This document shows positions 17,879 to 27,999 of a stretch of 64,000 nt of DNA, piece by piece (positions within the stretch are counted from its first letter, which is position 1; each line of letters starts with the position of its first letter). The stretch comes from Bacteroidales bacterium (GTDB lineage Bacteria; Bacteroidota; Bacteroidia; Bacteroidales; P3), in assembly GCA_017962665.1 (NCBI GenBank), contig JAGCUU010000032.1, forward strand, positions 32,455-96,454, given 5' to 3'. Position numbers and translations under genes: made by a program. The notes under the pieces are model-generated. The model did no database searches. It was not told the origin of the DNA and saw only the letters and a program-made list of their open reading frames with translations.

Positions 17879-19669
17879 ATGACTTTTAAAGATTTATATA
17901 AGCGGTTGATTGTTTGGAGAATGCGGCATATTAGCGACCGCGTTTTTCTGGTTATGCTCAGTGTTGTAGTCGGATTGTTTGCTGGACTTGCCGCAGTATT
18001 ATTAAAGACTTTGGTACATTTAACCAACCGTTTTTTACTCCAGTTTGAAATACCCACTTTTGTCGGTGGTAATTTGCTCATACTTCTATATCCTGCCATA
18101 GGCGTTCTCCTAACTATACTTTTTGTCCGCTTTGTGGTCAAAGGAGATATAGGTCATGGCCTTCCATCTGTCTTGCTTTCGTTGTCCCGTAAAAATGGTG
18201 TACTTCCTGCTCGCAACATGTATTCTTCACTTGTTGCCTCAACTTTAACTGTTGCATTTGGAGGCAGTGTCGGACTTGAGGCTCCTATAGCATCCACCGG
18301 CAGTGCTATAGGTTCCAATATTGGGCGCTTCTTCAGGTTGAGTTCCCGTGATGTCAAAATGCTTCTTGGTTGTGGCGCTGCAGGCGCTATTGCTGGTATC
18401 TTCAAGGCACCCATAGCCGGTGTCCTTTTTGTTATTGAAGTCTTCATGTTTGACATGACGGCCACTTCAATATTGCCATTGATGCTTGCTGCTGCAAGTG
18501 CATCTACGGTGGCATACTTTCTCATGGGTAATGACCTGCAGTTCGCCTTTAATGTGGTAGGCGAGGTTGGATTGTCTCAAATTCCCTATTATATTGTTTT
18601 GGGTGTTTTCTGCGCCGTGGTTTCAATTTATTTTTTAAGGGTTACGGACAAGGTTGAGGATTGGTTCGCTCGTCGAAAAAGTCAGTTGAGCCGTACTGCC
18701 ATTGGTGTCCTGTCACTTGGCCTTCTCATATTTCTCTTTCCTCCATTGTTCGGGGAAGGATATTCTTTTCTGACAGAACTTTTGAGAGGTGATGATGATT
18801 TGTTGTTTGAACACAGTGTTTTTTCGTCGTTTAGCAACAATAACTGGATGGTGATTTTCTATATCTTTGCACTGATTCTTTTCAAAGCTGTGGCAACTGC
18901 CACGACCATAGGATGCGGCGGTGTTGGAGGTACATTTGGACCTTCACTTATCATTGGTGGAATGTCGGGTTATTTCATCTGTATGCTTTCCAATCAACTC
19001 GGATTTCCTCCTCAGTCTACTGCGAACTTTGCACTCGTAGGTATGGCAGCCGTGATGACCGGTGTGATGCACGCTCCTTTTATGGCAATTTTCCTTATAG
19101 CTGAAATTACTGGCGGATATGCACTTATGATGCCTCTGTTTGTCGCCTCCTCGATAACCTATCTCTGTGTGTCTCCGTTTGAACGCCATTCAATCTATGC
19201 TCGCAAACTTGCTGAACATGGCGATTTGATGACACACGACAAAGATACTTCCGCATGGCATCTCATGAATCTCAGAAAACTTATTGAAACCAATTTTGTC
19301 GTTGTACGTGAGGGTGATATGCTACGCGATTTGGTTGAAGCCATTAAATATTCTCGCAGAAACGTCTTCCCTGTACTATCAAGTGATGATAAGTTTTTAG
19401 GAGTCATTCATCTTGATGATGTGAGACAGATTATGTTTCATCCGGAACTCTATGACAATACACCTGTGCAGAACCTTATGCACGATATTTCGGAAGGTGA
19501 TATCGTACGCATTAGCGAACCGCCAGAGGAGGTCGTCAACAAATTCAAAGTCGGCAACCGCTATAATCTTATTGTGATTGACGATGAAGGCTATTATCTC
19601 GGTGTTCTTTCGCGAGCCAACACTTTCTCGGCCTATCGTCGTTTTGTCAGTTCTCTTTCGGAAGAATAA
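17879..19669 (+). CDS. ClC-family chloride channel/transporter with C-terminal CBS pair
   Basis: A 596-residue protein. The membrane domain (about residues 20-430) has the ClC selectivity motifs: GSVGLEAP (the GxxGxEGP-like motif, with Leu-Glu-Ala), KAPIAGVLFVIE, and GGVGGTFGPSLIIGG (the second GxFxP-like motif). Two cytoplasmic CBS domains follow (residues about 450-590, e.g. SRRNVFPVLSSDDKFLGVI and YNLIVIDDEGYYLGVLSR), which may bind adenine nucleotides. The external gating glutamate position appears to be Glu in GLEAP. It moves chloride or fluoride-type anions; channel versus antiporter mode cannot be decided. The ATG at 17879 is used rather than the TTG two codons upstream. Confidence 0.92.
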   Translation: MTFKDLYKRLIVWRMRHISDRVFLVMLSVVVGLFAGLAAVLLKTLVHLTNRFLLQFEIPTFVGGNLLILLYPAIGVLLTILFVRFVVKGDIGHGLPSVLLSLSRKNGVLPARNMYSSLVASTLTVAFGGSVGLEAPIASTGSAIGSNIGRFFRLSSRDVKMLLGCGAAGAIAGIFKAPIAGVLFVIEVFMFDMTATSILPLMLAAASASTVAYFLMGNDLQFAFNVVGEVGLSQIPYYIVLGVFCAVVSIYFLRVTDKVEDWFARRKSQLSRTAIGVLSLGLLIFLFPPLFGEGYSFLTELLRGDDDLLFEHSVFSSFSNNNWMVIFYIFALILFKAVATATTIGCGGVGGTFGPSLIIGGMSGYFICMLSNQLGFPPQSTANFALVGMAAVMTGVMHAPFMAIFLIAEITGGYALMMPLFVASSITYLCVSPFERHSIYARKLAEHGDLMTHDKDTSAWHLMNLRKLIETNFVVVREGDMLRDLVEAIKYSRRNVFPVLSSDDKFLGVIHLDDVRQIMFHPELYDNTPVQNLMHDISEGDIVRISEPPEEVVNKFKVGNRYNLIVIDDEGYYLGVLSRANTFSAYRRFVSSLSEE

Positions 19670-19684
19670 TAAGAGGCATCGGGA

Positions 19685-20302
19685 TTAGCTGTTGCTTGTT
19701 CCGGTACCGGTCTTTTTCTCCACCTTGATGTAGTTGGGCATTGGAACAACATAACTGCCTACATTAAGTGAAGGTTTGATACGCAGGCCTACTTTTGACG
19801 ATGTGCCGTCATTCTTAAAACTGCTTACGAAGTTCTTGAGCGAGCTGATACCGTCCTTGCTGAACATGCTATACAGGTCGGTGTTTACTCCAAGAGGCAC
19901 GGTGGTTGTGGCGTTTTTTGTAATTGTGTAACTATTGTTGTTGCGACCGTCGGCAAACTGTTTCCCGTCAATGTCGAGAATCCAGTCCATAGTTGAAAGC
20001 ATGGCATTGTTCTCGGTGGGGTTTTTGACATCGATATTGACGTTCATAGCCATTGGCACTTGCTTGCTGACAAGAGCAGAAGTCAATTTTAGAACATCAG
20101 CTGCTGAAATGTTTCCATTGGTGATTGATTTAACATTGACACCTGCTATGGTGAGGCCGCTGACATTTTTCAGACTATACTCGCAGTTGGCAAGGTTGGC
20201 CAGTCCTGCAAGCTGGTTTGCAGTAGTCTGCAAAAGGCTGCAGGCAGAGAGCGTAATACATGTAGCTGCAACCAAAAAACAATTTATAATTCTTTTCTTC
20301 AT
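19685..20302 (-). CDS. putative lipoprotein with LEA/WHy-like domain
   Basis: A 205-residue lipoprotein: signal and lipobox in ATCITLSACS, Cys being the lipidation site. The mature part has a pattern of a late-embryogenesis-abundant/WHy beta-sandwich: alternating strands with MAMNVNIDVKNPTENNAML followed by MDWILDIDGKQFADG. LEA/WHy-like lipoproteins are widespread in Bacteroidota with no assigned reaction. The ATG at 20302 (MKKRIINCF) gives a standard signal; the frame extends 11 codons upstream across the promoter and is not used. It converges with the ClC gene (15-nt gap). Confidence 0.65.
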   Translation of the reverse strand: MKKRIINCFLVAATCITLSACSLLQTTANQLAGLANLANCEYSLKNVSGLTIAGVNVKSITNGNISAADVLKLTSALVSKQVPMAMNVNIDVKNPTENNAMLSTMDWILDIDGKQFADGRNNNSYTITKNATTTVPLGVNTDLYSMFSKDGISSLKNFVSSFKNDGTSSKVGLRIKPSLNVGSYVVPMPNYIKVEKKTGTGTSNS

Positions 20303-20339
20303 ATTGTTAGAGTTTTTTTTATTTAAACCTTTCAAAATG

Positions 20340-20427
20340 CAAATTTACGAAAAAAATATTGTTGGAAAAACGGTTTATAAAACTTTTCGTAGGTATAGCT
20401 GTTTTTTAATTATTGTATGTAATTTTG
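20340..20427. promoter_or_regulatory. divergent promoter pair (lipoprotein / parC)
   Basis: Minus strand 20340-20347 reads TAAATTTG, about 38 bases upstream of the lipoprotein ATG. Plus strand 20420-20427 reads TAATTTTG, 22 bases before the parC ATG at 20450. Both fit the TAnnTTTG -7 box. The intervening DNA is AT-rich and shows nothing else recognisable. Confidence 0.6.
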
Positions 20428-20449
20428 CAAATTATTTATTATTGGAAAA

Positions 20450-23107
20450 ATGGACGAAGAAAATAACGATATTATCCAAGGACAGGAAGAACAACAGTTT
20501 GATGTTCAAGACAACATGAATACACGCAATGACGGCGAGACAATATCGCTAAATGCAATGTTCAAGGATTATTGGGTGGATTATGCGTCTGATGTTATTT
20601 TGGATCGCAGTGTTCCATCTGTCGACGATGGATTAAAACCTGTTCAGAGACGCATCCTTCATGCTATGAAGGAGACTGATGATGGACGTTTTACCAAGGT
20701 CGCCAATATTGTCGGCAACACCATGCAATATCATCCTCATGGCGACGCTTCCATCAAGGATGCTTTGGTGAACATGGGACAAAAGGATCTTCTCGTTGAC
20801 TGCCAGGGTAACTGGGGAAACATTCTGACCGGTGACGATGCCGCCGCTCCCCGTTATATAGAGGCTCGCCTCTCCAAATTCGCCAACGAAGTCGTGTTTA
20901 ACAAGAAAACAACAGAATGGAAACCATCATACGACGGTCGAAAACAGGAACCTGTTTCGTTACCAATAAAATTCCCTCTACTATTGGCACAAGGAACAAA
21001 AGGTATTGCCGTCACACTCACCTCTTTGATACTCCCATACAATTTCTGCGAATTGCTTGAGGCCTCAATCAAAATACTTCAAAATGTTCCTTTTGAGATT
21101 TTTCCCGATTTTCCAACGGGAGGTCTTATCGATGTGTCCAAGTATAACGACGCAGCTATTGGTGGTAAATTGCGCATACGTGCGAAGATGCACTATGACG
21201 AGAAGCGCAAGGGTATAGTTATTACAGAATTACCTTATACTGTCACTACGGATATACTTATTGACAGTATTATCAAAGCCAATGAGAAAGATAAAATCAA
21301 AATCAAGAAGGTAGACGACAATACTGCTGCAGAGGTGGAAATCGTGGTATATCTGCCTCAAGGGATGTCTCCTGACCAAATGATTGATGCACTCTATGCC
21401 TTTACAAGCTGTCAGATTAGCATAACTCCACAGACTTGTGTCATCGTTGACAACAAACCTGTTTTTATGACAGCATCGGACATCCTTCGTCATTCCACGA
21501 TGCGTACCAAGGATCTGTTGCGTCAGGAGCTTGAAATTCAACTTGCAGAACTTGAAGACAAATGGCATTGGGTGTCACTTGAGAAGGTTTTCTTCGAAAA
21601 ACGCATATACAAACAGTTGGAAAAGGACCAGGCCAGCTGGGATGATCAAGTCTCAGCTATCGAGAAGGCGTTTGACCCATACCGAAAACTGTTCAAACGT
21701 GAGATTACCCGCGAGGATGTTCTGAAACTGTGCGAAAAACCCGTGAGAAAAATCTCCAAGTTCGACATCAAAAAGGCTGATGAAGAAATAGAGAACATCG
21801 AAATAAATATCGATGAGACAAAGAATCACCTCGAACATTTGACCGAATATGCAATAGGTTATTTCCGCCATATCCTTGAAAAGTACGGCAAAGGTCGTGA
21901 ACGTAAAACGGAGATACGCAACTTTGAAGATATTCAAGCCGTCACCGTCGCTGTAGCCAATGAAAAATTATATGTCAACCGCACAACAGGTTTTGCTGGT
22001 TACGGACTCAAAAAGGACGAAGGTGCCGAGTATGCATTTGACTGCTCAAAAATGGACGATATTATCGTTTTCCGCAAAGATGGCTCTATGATTGTGACAA
22101 AGGTACAGGAAAAAGGTTTCGTAGGTAGTAATGACTGTAAGGAGATTGAATATATTGGCCTCTTCCGTAGGGGCGATGAACGTACGGTATACAACATGAT
22201 ATACCGTGATGGGGCTTTCGGATTCGTCTATGTCAAACGATTCTCTGTGCTTGGTATTACACGAGACAAGGAATATCCACTCACCAAAGGTACTAAAGGA
22301 TCCAAGATTCTATATTTTACTGCCAATCCCAATGGAGAGGCTGAGACGGTGACAATCCATCATGTCTCGAAACCAAAATTGAAAAAGACAAGTTTCGATT
22401 TCAACTTTGCTTCACTTGCAATAAAAGGGCGCTCGTCAATGGGAAATATATTGACTCGCAATGCTGTGCGTAGCATCAATATGAAAGGCGAGGGAGTATC
22501 TACACTCGGTGCCAGAAAGATATGGTTCGACGAAAGTGTTAAACGCCTCAATGTCAATGAGGCAGGTACTTATCTCGGTGAATTCAAGGGCAAAGACAAG
22601 ATTTTGACTTTGATGTCGTCAGGTCATATCCGTACCACAAATTTCGATTTGTCCAACCATTATGACGACGATCTGCTGGTTATACGTAAATATGCTCCAA
22701 AAACAATTATTAGCGTTGTATACCAGGCTGCAGACAGTGGCAGTTATTATTTGAAACGTTTCCAGGTAGAGGAGTTTGACAAAAAAACATCATTCCTTGA
22801 CGAGGGTTCTGGCGATAAAATGATTACATTCGCTCTTGACACATTCCCACGTCTTGAGGTTAGATATGATGAAAATTCAAACAAGAAAATCGAATCGGAA
22901 ATAATTGAAGTGAGCGATTTTATTGCAGTCAAAGGCTATAAGGCTAAAGGTAAACGTATTACTACTGTACCAGTAAAAGAGTTTTCATGGTTGGATCCCT
23001 TGCCTGAACCAGAACCCGAACCAGAGCCGGAAGATGTAGAAATAGACGACATTCCATTTGACGATCGTGAAGGTTTTGCTGAGGGTACACAGACCACATT
23101 GTTCTAA
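20450..23107 (+). CDS. parC: DNA topoisomerase IV subunit A
   Basis: An 885-residue type IIA topoisomerase A subunit. The winged-helix/tower core is recognised by RSVPSVDDGLKPVQRRILHAM, YHPHGDASIKDALVNMGQ and the active-site Tyr in AAPRYIEARLS. The C-terminal half is a degenerate beta-pinwheel and ends in an acidic Pro-Glu repeat (PEPEPEPEPEDVEIDD). In Bacteroidales this family is annotated as topoisomerase IV A and decatenates chromosomes with ParE. No parE gene is next to it in this window, so the pair must be split or lie elsewhere; a gyrA identity is less likely given the divergent C-terminus and the length. Confidence 0.88.
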   Translation: MDEENNDIIQGQEEQQFDVQDNMNTRNDGETISLNAMFKDYWVDYASDVILDRSVPSVDDGLKPVQRRILHAMKETDDGRFTKVANIVGNTMQYHPHGDASIKDALVNMGQKDLLVDCQGNWGNILTGDDAAAPRYIEARLSKFANEVVFNKKTTEWKPSYDGRKQEPVSLPIKFPLLLAQGTKGIAVTLTSLILPYNFCELLEASIKILQNVPFEIFPDFPTGGLIDVSKYNDAAIGGKLRIRAKMHYDEKRKGIVITELPYTVTTDILIDSIIKANEKDKIKIKKVDDNTAAEVEIVVYLPQGMSPDQMIDALYAFTSCQISITPQTCVIVDNKPVFMTASDILRHSTMRTKDLLRQELEIQLAELEDKWHWVSLEKVFFEKRIYKQLEKDQASWDDQVSAIEKAFDPYRKLFKREITREDVLKLCEKPVRKISKFDIKKADEEIENIEINIDETKNHLEHLTEYAIGYFRHILEKYGKGRERKTEIRNFEDIQAVTVAVANEKLYVNRTTGFAGYGLKKDEGAEYAFDCSKMDDIIVFRKDGSMIVTKVQEKGFVGSNDCKEIEYIGLFRRGDERTVYNMIYRDGAFGFVYVKRFSVLGITRDKEYPLTKGTKGSKILYFTANPNGEAETVTIHHVSKPKLKKTSFDFNFASLAIKGRSSMGNILTRNAVRSINMKGEGVSTLGARKIWFDESVKRLNVNEAGTYLGEFKGKDKILTLMSSGHIRTTNFDLSNHYDDDLLVIRKYAPKTIISVVYQAADSGSYYLKRFQVEEFDKKTSFLDEGSGDKMITFALDTFPRLEVRYDENSNKKIESEIIEVSDFIAVKGYKAKGKRITTVPVKEFSWLDPLPEPEPEPEPEDVEIDDIPFDDREGFAEGTQTTLF

Positions 23108-23123
23108 TTTAAAGTAAAAAGCA

Positions 23124-24329
23124 ATGAAGATATTGGTTGTTTTGCCGAGATTTCCATTCCCTCTTGAAAAAGGTGACAAGTTGAGGGCCTATAATCAGAT
23201 AAAGTCCTTGGCTCAGAAAAACGAAATACATCTTTTTGCCTTGTCACATACTGGTGTTGGAGAGGATGCCCTTGAAGAAATGCGCAAATATTGCAAAAGT
23301 ATTTGCGTGGCACGTTTGAATAAATTGTCTGGCGGCTTGCGCATGCTACGCAATTTCTTCAGTGTCCGTTCCCTTCAACTGGGCTATTGGAGCAGTTCTA
23401 AGGCAAGGAAAATGTTTCGCCGTTATGAAGCCCGTGTCTGTCCTGATGTGGTATACGCACAGATGGTACGCACTGCTGGATATGCCGCCTTGTCAAGAAA
23501 CCCTAAGGTTTTGGACTTTCAGGACGCTCTTTCCATGAACATGGAGCGAAGTATGTCTATGCATCGCGGATTGCACTATTTTGTACTGCATTACGAATTC
23601 AAGATGCTTCGTTCTTTAGAGTACAATGCCTGCTCAACATTCGACGCTCTTACAATTATTTCCGAGATCGACAGCGAAGCTATACCCCAACACAAGAATA
23701 CAGTTATCGATATAGTGCGCAACGGTGTGGATTTTGATTATTACCGACCTGTGACGATGGAGAAAACCAACGATATTGTCTTCTGTGGTAATATGCAATA
23801 TAAGCCTAATATTGACGCATCGAAATATCTTATAGGCGAGGTTATGCCGATAGTTTGGCGTACTCATCCCAATGCCCATGTAATCCTTGCAGGCGCCACT
23901 CCTAAAACGGCTGTCAGGCAATTGGCCGGAGAACGTGTTACTGTTACTGGATGGGTTGACGACATACGTCCATACTATGCTAAATCAAAAGTTTTTGTGG
24001 CACCTATGAGGATTGGATCAGGATTGCAAAACAAACTTCTGGAAGCCATGTCAATGGGCGTGCCATGTGTTACAACCCCGCTTGCAAATGACTCTCTTGG
24101 TGCCACCGAGGGTAAAGAGATACTTGTCGGTCGCGACGCAGGGCAACTTGCGGCATCCATAGTACGTCTTCTCGATGACGAAGGGCTGCGACTCTCTCTG
24201 TCAGAAAGCGCCTCCGTTTTTGTCAAAGAACATTTCTCTTGGGATGCGGCAGGCAACATACTCGAAGGTGTCTTGAAAAAAGCAGTACAGTACCATACGA
24301 GCAATGAAGAAACAGAATTTGAAGACTGA
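23124..24329 (+). CDS. GT4-type glycosyltransferase (TIGR03087-like)
   Basis: A 401-residue GT-B fold glycosyltransferase. N-terminal motif ILVVLPRFPFPLEKGDKLRA resembles the TIGR03087/sugar-transferase group linked to exopolysaccharide synthesis. The C-terminal donor-binding half has VVRNGVDFDYYRP-like sequence (IVRNGVDFDYYRP), VTVTGWVDDIRPYYAKSKVFVAP and GSGLQNKLLEAMSMGVPCVTT, with the Glu of the EX7E-type motif. Donor and acceptor are unknown. The 3' end overlaps hflX by 26 nt, indicating co-transcription with it and perhaps with parC, 16 nt upstream. Confidence 0.85.
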   Translation: MKILVVLPRFPFPLEKGDKLRAYNQIKSLAQKNEIHLFALSHTGVGEDALEEMRKYCKSICVARLNKLSGGLRMLRNFFSVRSLQLGYWSSSKARKMFRRYEARVCPDVVYAQMVRTAGYAALSRNPKVLDFQDALSMNMERSMSMHRGLHYFVLHYEFKMLRSLEYNACSTFDALTIISEIDSEAIPQHKNTVIDIVRNGVDFDYYRPVTMEKTNDIVFCGNMQYKPNIDASKYLIGEVMPIVWRTHPNAHVILAGATPKTAVRQLAGERVTVTGWVDDIRPYYAKSKVFVAPMRIGSGLQNKLLEAMSMGVPCVTTPLANDSLGATEGKEILVGRDAGQLAASIVRLLDDEGLRLSLSESASVFVKEHFSWDAAGNILEGVLKKAVQYHTSNEETEFED

Positions 24330-25521
24330 GCCGGTTCCAGAACGTGCAATACTTGTTTCGGTATGCGATGCAAAGACTTCAATGGAATGCACCGAGGAGT
24401 GTTTGAACGAACTCTCGTTTCTTCTTGAAACGGCTGGAGGTATACCTGTAAAAACAGTTATACAAAAACTGGAACGCCCGGACAATCGTACCTATATTGG
24501 TAGCGGTAAACTGGAAGAAGTGGTGGAATACAAAAATGCCCTCGATGTCGATTTTATCGTTTTCGACGATGAGCTTTCTCCAGCGCAGCTGCGAAACTTG
24601 GAAAAGGCGTTCAACTGTCGAATCCTTGATCGGACAACCTTAATTCTGGATATTTTTGCCAAACGTGCACGCACGTCGATTGCAAAAACCCAGGTTGAAC
24701 TGGCGCAACTTCAATATATGCTTCCTCGTCTCACACGTATGTGGACCCATCTTGAAAGACAGCGAGGCGGTATAGGCATGCGTGGTCCTGGCGAAAGTCA
24801 GATAGAGACGGACCGGCGTCTTATCACGGAAAAGATAACGCTGTTGAAGGAAAGACTTAAGGATATAGACAAACAGAAAGTCCAACAACGTAAAAATCGT
24901 GAAAGCCTTGTCAGAGTTGCCTTGGTGGGCTATACCAATGTAGGAAAATCAACGCTGATGAACTTGCTGTCCAAATCTGACGTTTTTGCCGAAAACAAAC
25001 TCTTCGCGACTTTAGATACCACCGTGCGCAAAGTTGTAATTGCCAACCTGCCTTTCTTGCTTACCGACACCGTGGGTTTTATCCGTAAGCTGCCTCACGG
25101 CTTGGTGGAGTCTTTTAAGTCGACACTTGATGAGGTATGCGAAGCGGATATACTCATGCATGTCGTTGACATTTCACATCCTGACTATGAACAGCAAATC
25201 GACTCTGTTAACCGTACATTAGAGGAAATTGGAGCCATCGATAAACCTACCATAATGGTATTTAACAAAATTGACGCTTACAAATATGTCATGAAGGATG
25301 AGGATGACCTTACTCCAATGACCAAGGCCAACTGGACACTTGAAATGCTTCAAAAATCATGGATGTCGAAAAATTATTCCGATTCCAGAGTCAGCCCGCG
25401 GCAGACGGTCTTTATCTCCGCAACTGAGAAAGGTAATATAGATTCCTTGCGTGACATAATGTATGAGGAGATTAAACGTATTCATGCAATAAGATACCCC
25501 TACAACAATTTCTTGTGGTAG
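24304..25521 (+). CDS. hflX: GTPase HflX
   Basis: A 405-residue ribosome-associated GTPase that rescues or splits stalled 70S ribosomes under stress. The N-terminal HflX domain includes NRTYIGSGKLEEV and DDELSPAQLRNLE; the glycine-rich linker GGIGMRGPGESQIETDRR is typical. The G domain has G1 GYTNVGKSTLMN, G3 DTVGFIRKLPH and G4 FNKID. The ATG at 24304 lies inside the end of the glycosyltransferase gene. Its final codons form the left arm of a terminator hairpin. Confidence 0.95.
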   Translation: MKKQNLKTEPVPERAILVSVCDAKTSMECTEECLNELSFLLETAGGIPVKTVIQKLERPDNRTYIGSGKLEEVVEYKNALDVDFIVFDDELSPAQLRNLEKAFNCRILDRTTLILDIFAKRARTSIAKTQVELAQLQYMLPRLTRMWTHLERQRGGIGMRGPGESQIETDRRLITEKITLLKERLKDIDKQKVQQRKNRESLVRVALVGYTNVGKSTLMNLLSKSDVFAENKLFATLDTTVRKVVIANLPFLLTDTVGFIRKLPHGLVESFKSTLDEVCEADILMHVVDISHPDYEQQIDSVNRTLEEIGAIDKPTIMVFNKIDAYKYVMKDEDDLTPMTKANWTLEMLQKSWMSKNYSDSRVSPRQTVFISATEKGNIDSLRDIMYEEIKRIHAIRYPYNNFLW

Positions 25522-25545
25522 GGGTATCCTCTTATTGTTTTTTTC
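25493..25545 (+). terminator. intrinsic terminator overlapping the hflX stop
   Basis: A perfect 11-bp inverted repeat, GATACCCCTAC at 25493-25503 and GTAGGGGTATC at 25518-25528, encloses a 14-nt loop. A T-rich run follows (25537-25545). The left arm and the loop encode the last residues of HflX. It acts on the plus strand only; the reverse direction has no T tract after the stem. Confidence 0.75.
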
Positions 25546-25554
25546 TTTTAAAAA

Positions 25555-27885
25555 CTATTTCTTTTTTTTTGATTTTTTCTCCTGCATTTCGCGGATTATG
25601 GCCACAGCCTCGGCAATGCTGATGGTGAGTGGATCAGCGCTGTTTTTCGGCATCCGGTAGTTGTCACCCTTGTAAGTGAGGTAGGGACCGTATTTGCCAA
25701 TATTGGAGACTACTTTCTCGCCCTCGTATTCGCCAATCTCATGAGGATATAATTCTTTTAAGCGTTCTTTCTCCTCTGCCTGTTTCTGTTTTGTTTTAAT
25801 GATTTCGGTTGCACGCTCTATACTGACTGTGTATGGATCATCTGTTTTTGAAAGGGAATAGAATTTTCCGTTATGGCGTACATAAGGTCCAAAACGGCCA
25901 ATGCTTACAACCACATCATAACCTTCAAATTCCCCTATGTTGCGTGGCAAGCTGAACAGTTCGAGGGCTTCGTTGAGTGTGATGTTCTCTATGCTTTGAC
26001 CCTTCTTCATGGATGCAAATCGAGGTTTCTCGTCGGCGTTGGTGTCACCTATTTGGATAAGTGTTCCATATCGGCCTATCTTGGCATAAACGTTCTTTCC
26101 GGATACCGGATCGGTTCCGAGCAACCGTTCTCCGCTTGTACGTTTAGAATGGCTCTGCGTCTGTTTTACATTACGATGGAAAGGAATGTAGAATTGTCCT
26201 ATGACATCCCTCCATGCCTGTGTTCCGTTAGCGACATCATCAAAGTCTTTCTCTACCTTGGCGGTGAAATTGTAATCCATGATGTCTGTGAAATGCTCCA
26301 TGAGGAACTGGTTGACAATGGCTCCAATGTCGGTGGGGAAGAGCTTGCCCTTTTCTGCACCTATATGTTCGTTCTTCTGTGTTCGAGTTATCTCTTTTCC
26401 TGGGGTAAGTGTAATAGTGGTTATTTCCACCTCGTTGGCAGGACGATCCTCCTTGATGACATATTCTCGTTTTAATATTGTAGAGATGGTGGGGGCGTAA
26501 GTTGACGGACGACCGATGCCGAGGTCTTCGAGTTTTTTTACGAGGCTCGCTTCGGTATAGCGTGGAGGATGCTGGGTATAATGTTGTGTGGCGTTGGCAA
26601 CTTCCATAAGAATGTTGTCGCCTTTCTTGACTGTCGGGAGGATGTGGTTTGGATTCTCTTCCTCTTCATCGTCAGTGGATTCGAGGTACACCTTAAGAAA
26701 ACCATCGAAAAGTACCTGTTCTCCTGTACATCCAAAACGTTCATTATGATTGCTGATATTGATGTCAATTGTCGTTTTTTCCAGTTCGGCATCAGCCATC
26801 TGTGAAGCAATCGCACGTTTCCAAATGAGTTCATAGAGTCTGCGTCCAGCGGTGTCAGAATTGATTTCCGTTGCCTGCATATCGGTGGGACGGATAGCTT
26901 CATGGGCTTCCTGTGCTCCTTTTATCTTGGTATGATAACGACGAGTATTAACATATCTCTCACCGTAGGTTTCGGTTATTTGTTTCTTGGCCATTGCTAA
27001 TGCCATCTCACTGAGGTTGGTCGAGTCGGTACGCATGTAGGTAATATATCCAGACTCATATAATTGCTGGGCGATCTGCATGGTACGGGCAACGGAGAAT
27101 CCTAATTTACGGCTGGCTTCTTGCTGCAACGTAGATGTGGTGAAGGGTGGGGCGGGACTACGGCGAGCAGGTTTTGTCTCTACTTTCTCGATGGTAAAAT
27201 TATCACCTGCAATACTTTTAAGGAAAGCGGTAGCCTCCTCTTCCGTATCAAAGCGGCGGTTCAGTTCTGCAAAGAGCTTGCGGTTGTCTGTACCAGTGAA
27301 AGTGGCCGTCACTCTGAAAAAACTCTGCGATTCAAAGTCGCGAATCTCGTTTTCGCGTTCCACTATCAAGCGAACGGCGACACTCTGCACACGACCGGCA
27401 CTGAGAGCGGGCTTGATTTTTGCCCATAGGATAGGGCTGATCTCGTAGCCTACAAGTCTGTCAAGAACACGTCTTGCCTGCTGCGCGTCAACAAGATTCA
27501 TGTCTATGTCACGAGGATTCTCAATGGCATGAAGGATGGCATTTTTGGTTATTTCGTTAAAGACAATACGCTTTGTTTTCTCGGGCTTCAAATTAAGTGT
27601 TTCACGTAGATGCCATGCAATGGCTTCTCCTTCACGGTCCTCATCAGAAGCGAGCCATACCATATCGGCAGACTTGGACGCTTTTTTTAAGTCGGCAACA
27701 AGTTTGCTCTTTTCTTCAGCTATCTGGTATTCTGGTTCGTAGTTGTTGTCGACATCAATACTCATCTCCTTTTTGGCAAGGTCTCTAATATGACCGTAAC
27801 TCGACATGACCGTGTAGTCCTTACCAAGAAATCTCTCTATGGTTTTGGCTTTTGCCGGAGACTCTACAATAACAAGGTTCTTCAT
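25555..27885 (-). CDS. topA: DNA topoisomerase I (type IA)
   Basis: A 776-residue topoisomerase that relaxes negative supercoils by single-strand passage. A TOPRIM domain starts at NLVIVESPAKAKTIERFLG, with acidic residues in ASDEDREGEAIAWHL. The active-site Tyr is in YITYMRTDSTNLS. Instead of the four-cysteine zinc fingers of enterobacterial TopA, the C-terminus has repeated GRFGPYV/GKYGPYL modules (TopoI C-terminal repeats) and a Lys-rich tail (KKSKKKK), the usual arrangement in Bacteroidota. It has its own promoter at 27954-27961. Confidence 0.95.
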   Translation of the reverse strand: MKNLVIVESPAKAKTIERFLGKDYTVMSSYGHIRDLAKKEMSIDVDNNYEPEYQIAEEKSKLVADLKKASKSADMVWLASDEDREGEAIAWHLRETLNLKPEKTKRIVFNEITKNAILHAIENPRDIDMNLVDAQQARRVLDRLVGYEISPILWAKIKPALSAGRVQSVAVRLIVERENEIRDFESQSFFRVTATFTGTDNRKLFAELNRRFDTEEEATAFLKSIAGDNFTIEKVETKPARRSPAPPFTTSTLQQEASRKLGFSVARTMQIAQQLYESGYITYMRTDSTNLSEMALAMAKKQITETYGERYVNTRRYHTKIKGAQEAHEAIRPTDMQATEINSDTAGRRLYELIWKRAIASQMADAELEKTTIDINISNHNERFGCTGEQVLFDGFLKVYLESTDDEEEENPNHILPTVKKGDNILMEVANATQHYTQHPPRYTEASLVKKLEDLGIGRPSTYAPTISTILKREYVIKEDRPANEVEITTITLTPGKEITRTQKNEHIGAEKGKLFPTDIGAIVNQFLMEHFTDIMDYNFTAKVEKDFDDVANGTQAWRDVIGQFYIPFHRNVKQTQSHSKRTSGERLLGTDPVSGKNVYAKIGRYGTLIQIGDTNADEKPRFASMKKGQSIENITLNEALELFSLPRNIGEFEGYDVVVSIGRFGPYVRHNGKFYSLSKTDDPYTVSIERATEIIKTKQKQAEEKERLKELYPHEIGEYEGEKVVSNIGKYGPYLTYKGDNYRMPKNSADPLTISIAEAVAIIREMQEKKSKKKK

Positions 27886-27953
27886 ATTAATGTATTCTAT
27901 TTATTTTATATTCAATTATAATAAGCAATTTGACGATATGTCAATCGCATTTG

Positions 27954-27999
27954 CAAAAGTAGCAACTTTTTTGAATTTGAAAAAAAAAATGTAACTTTG
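27954..27999. promoter_or_regulatory. divergent promoter pair (topA / glycosyltransferase)
   Basis: Minus strand 27954-27961 reads TACTTTTG, 69 bases upstream of the topA ATG. Plus strand 27992-27999 reads TAACTTTG, 75 bases upstream of the glycosyltransferase ATG at 28074, with a TTTG at about 27976 in the right place for a -33 element. Both leaders are AT-rich. Confidence 0.65.
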
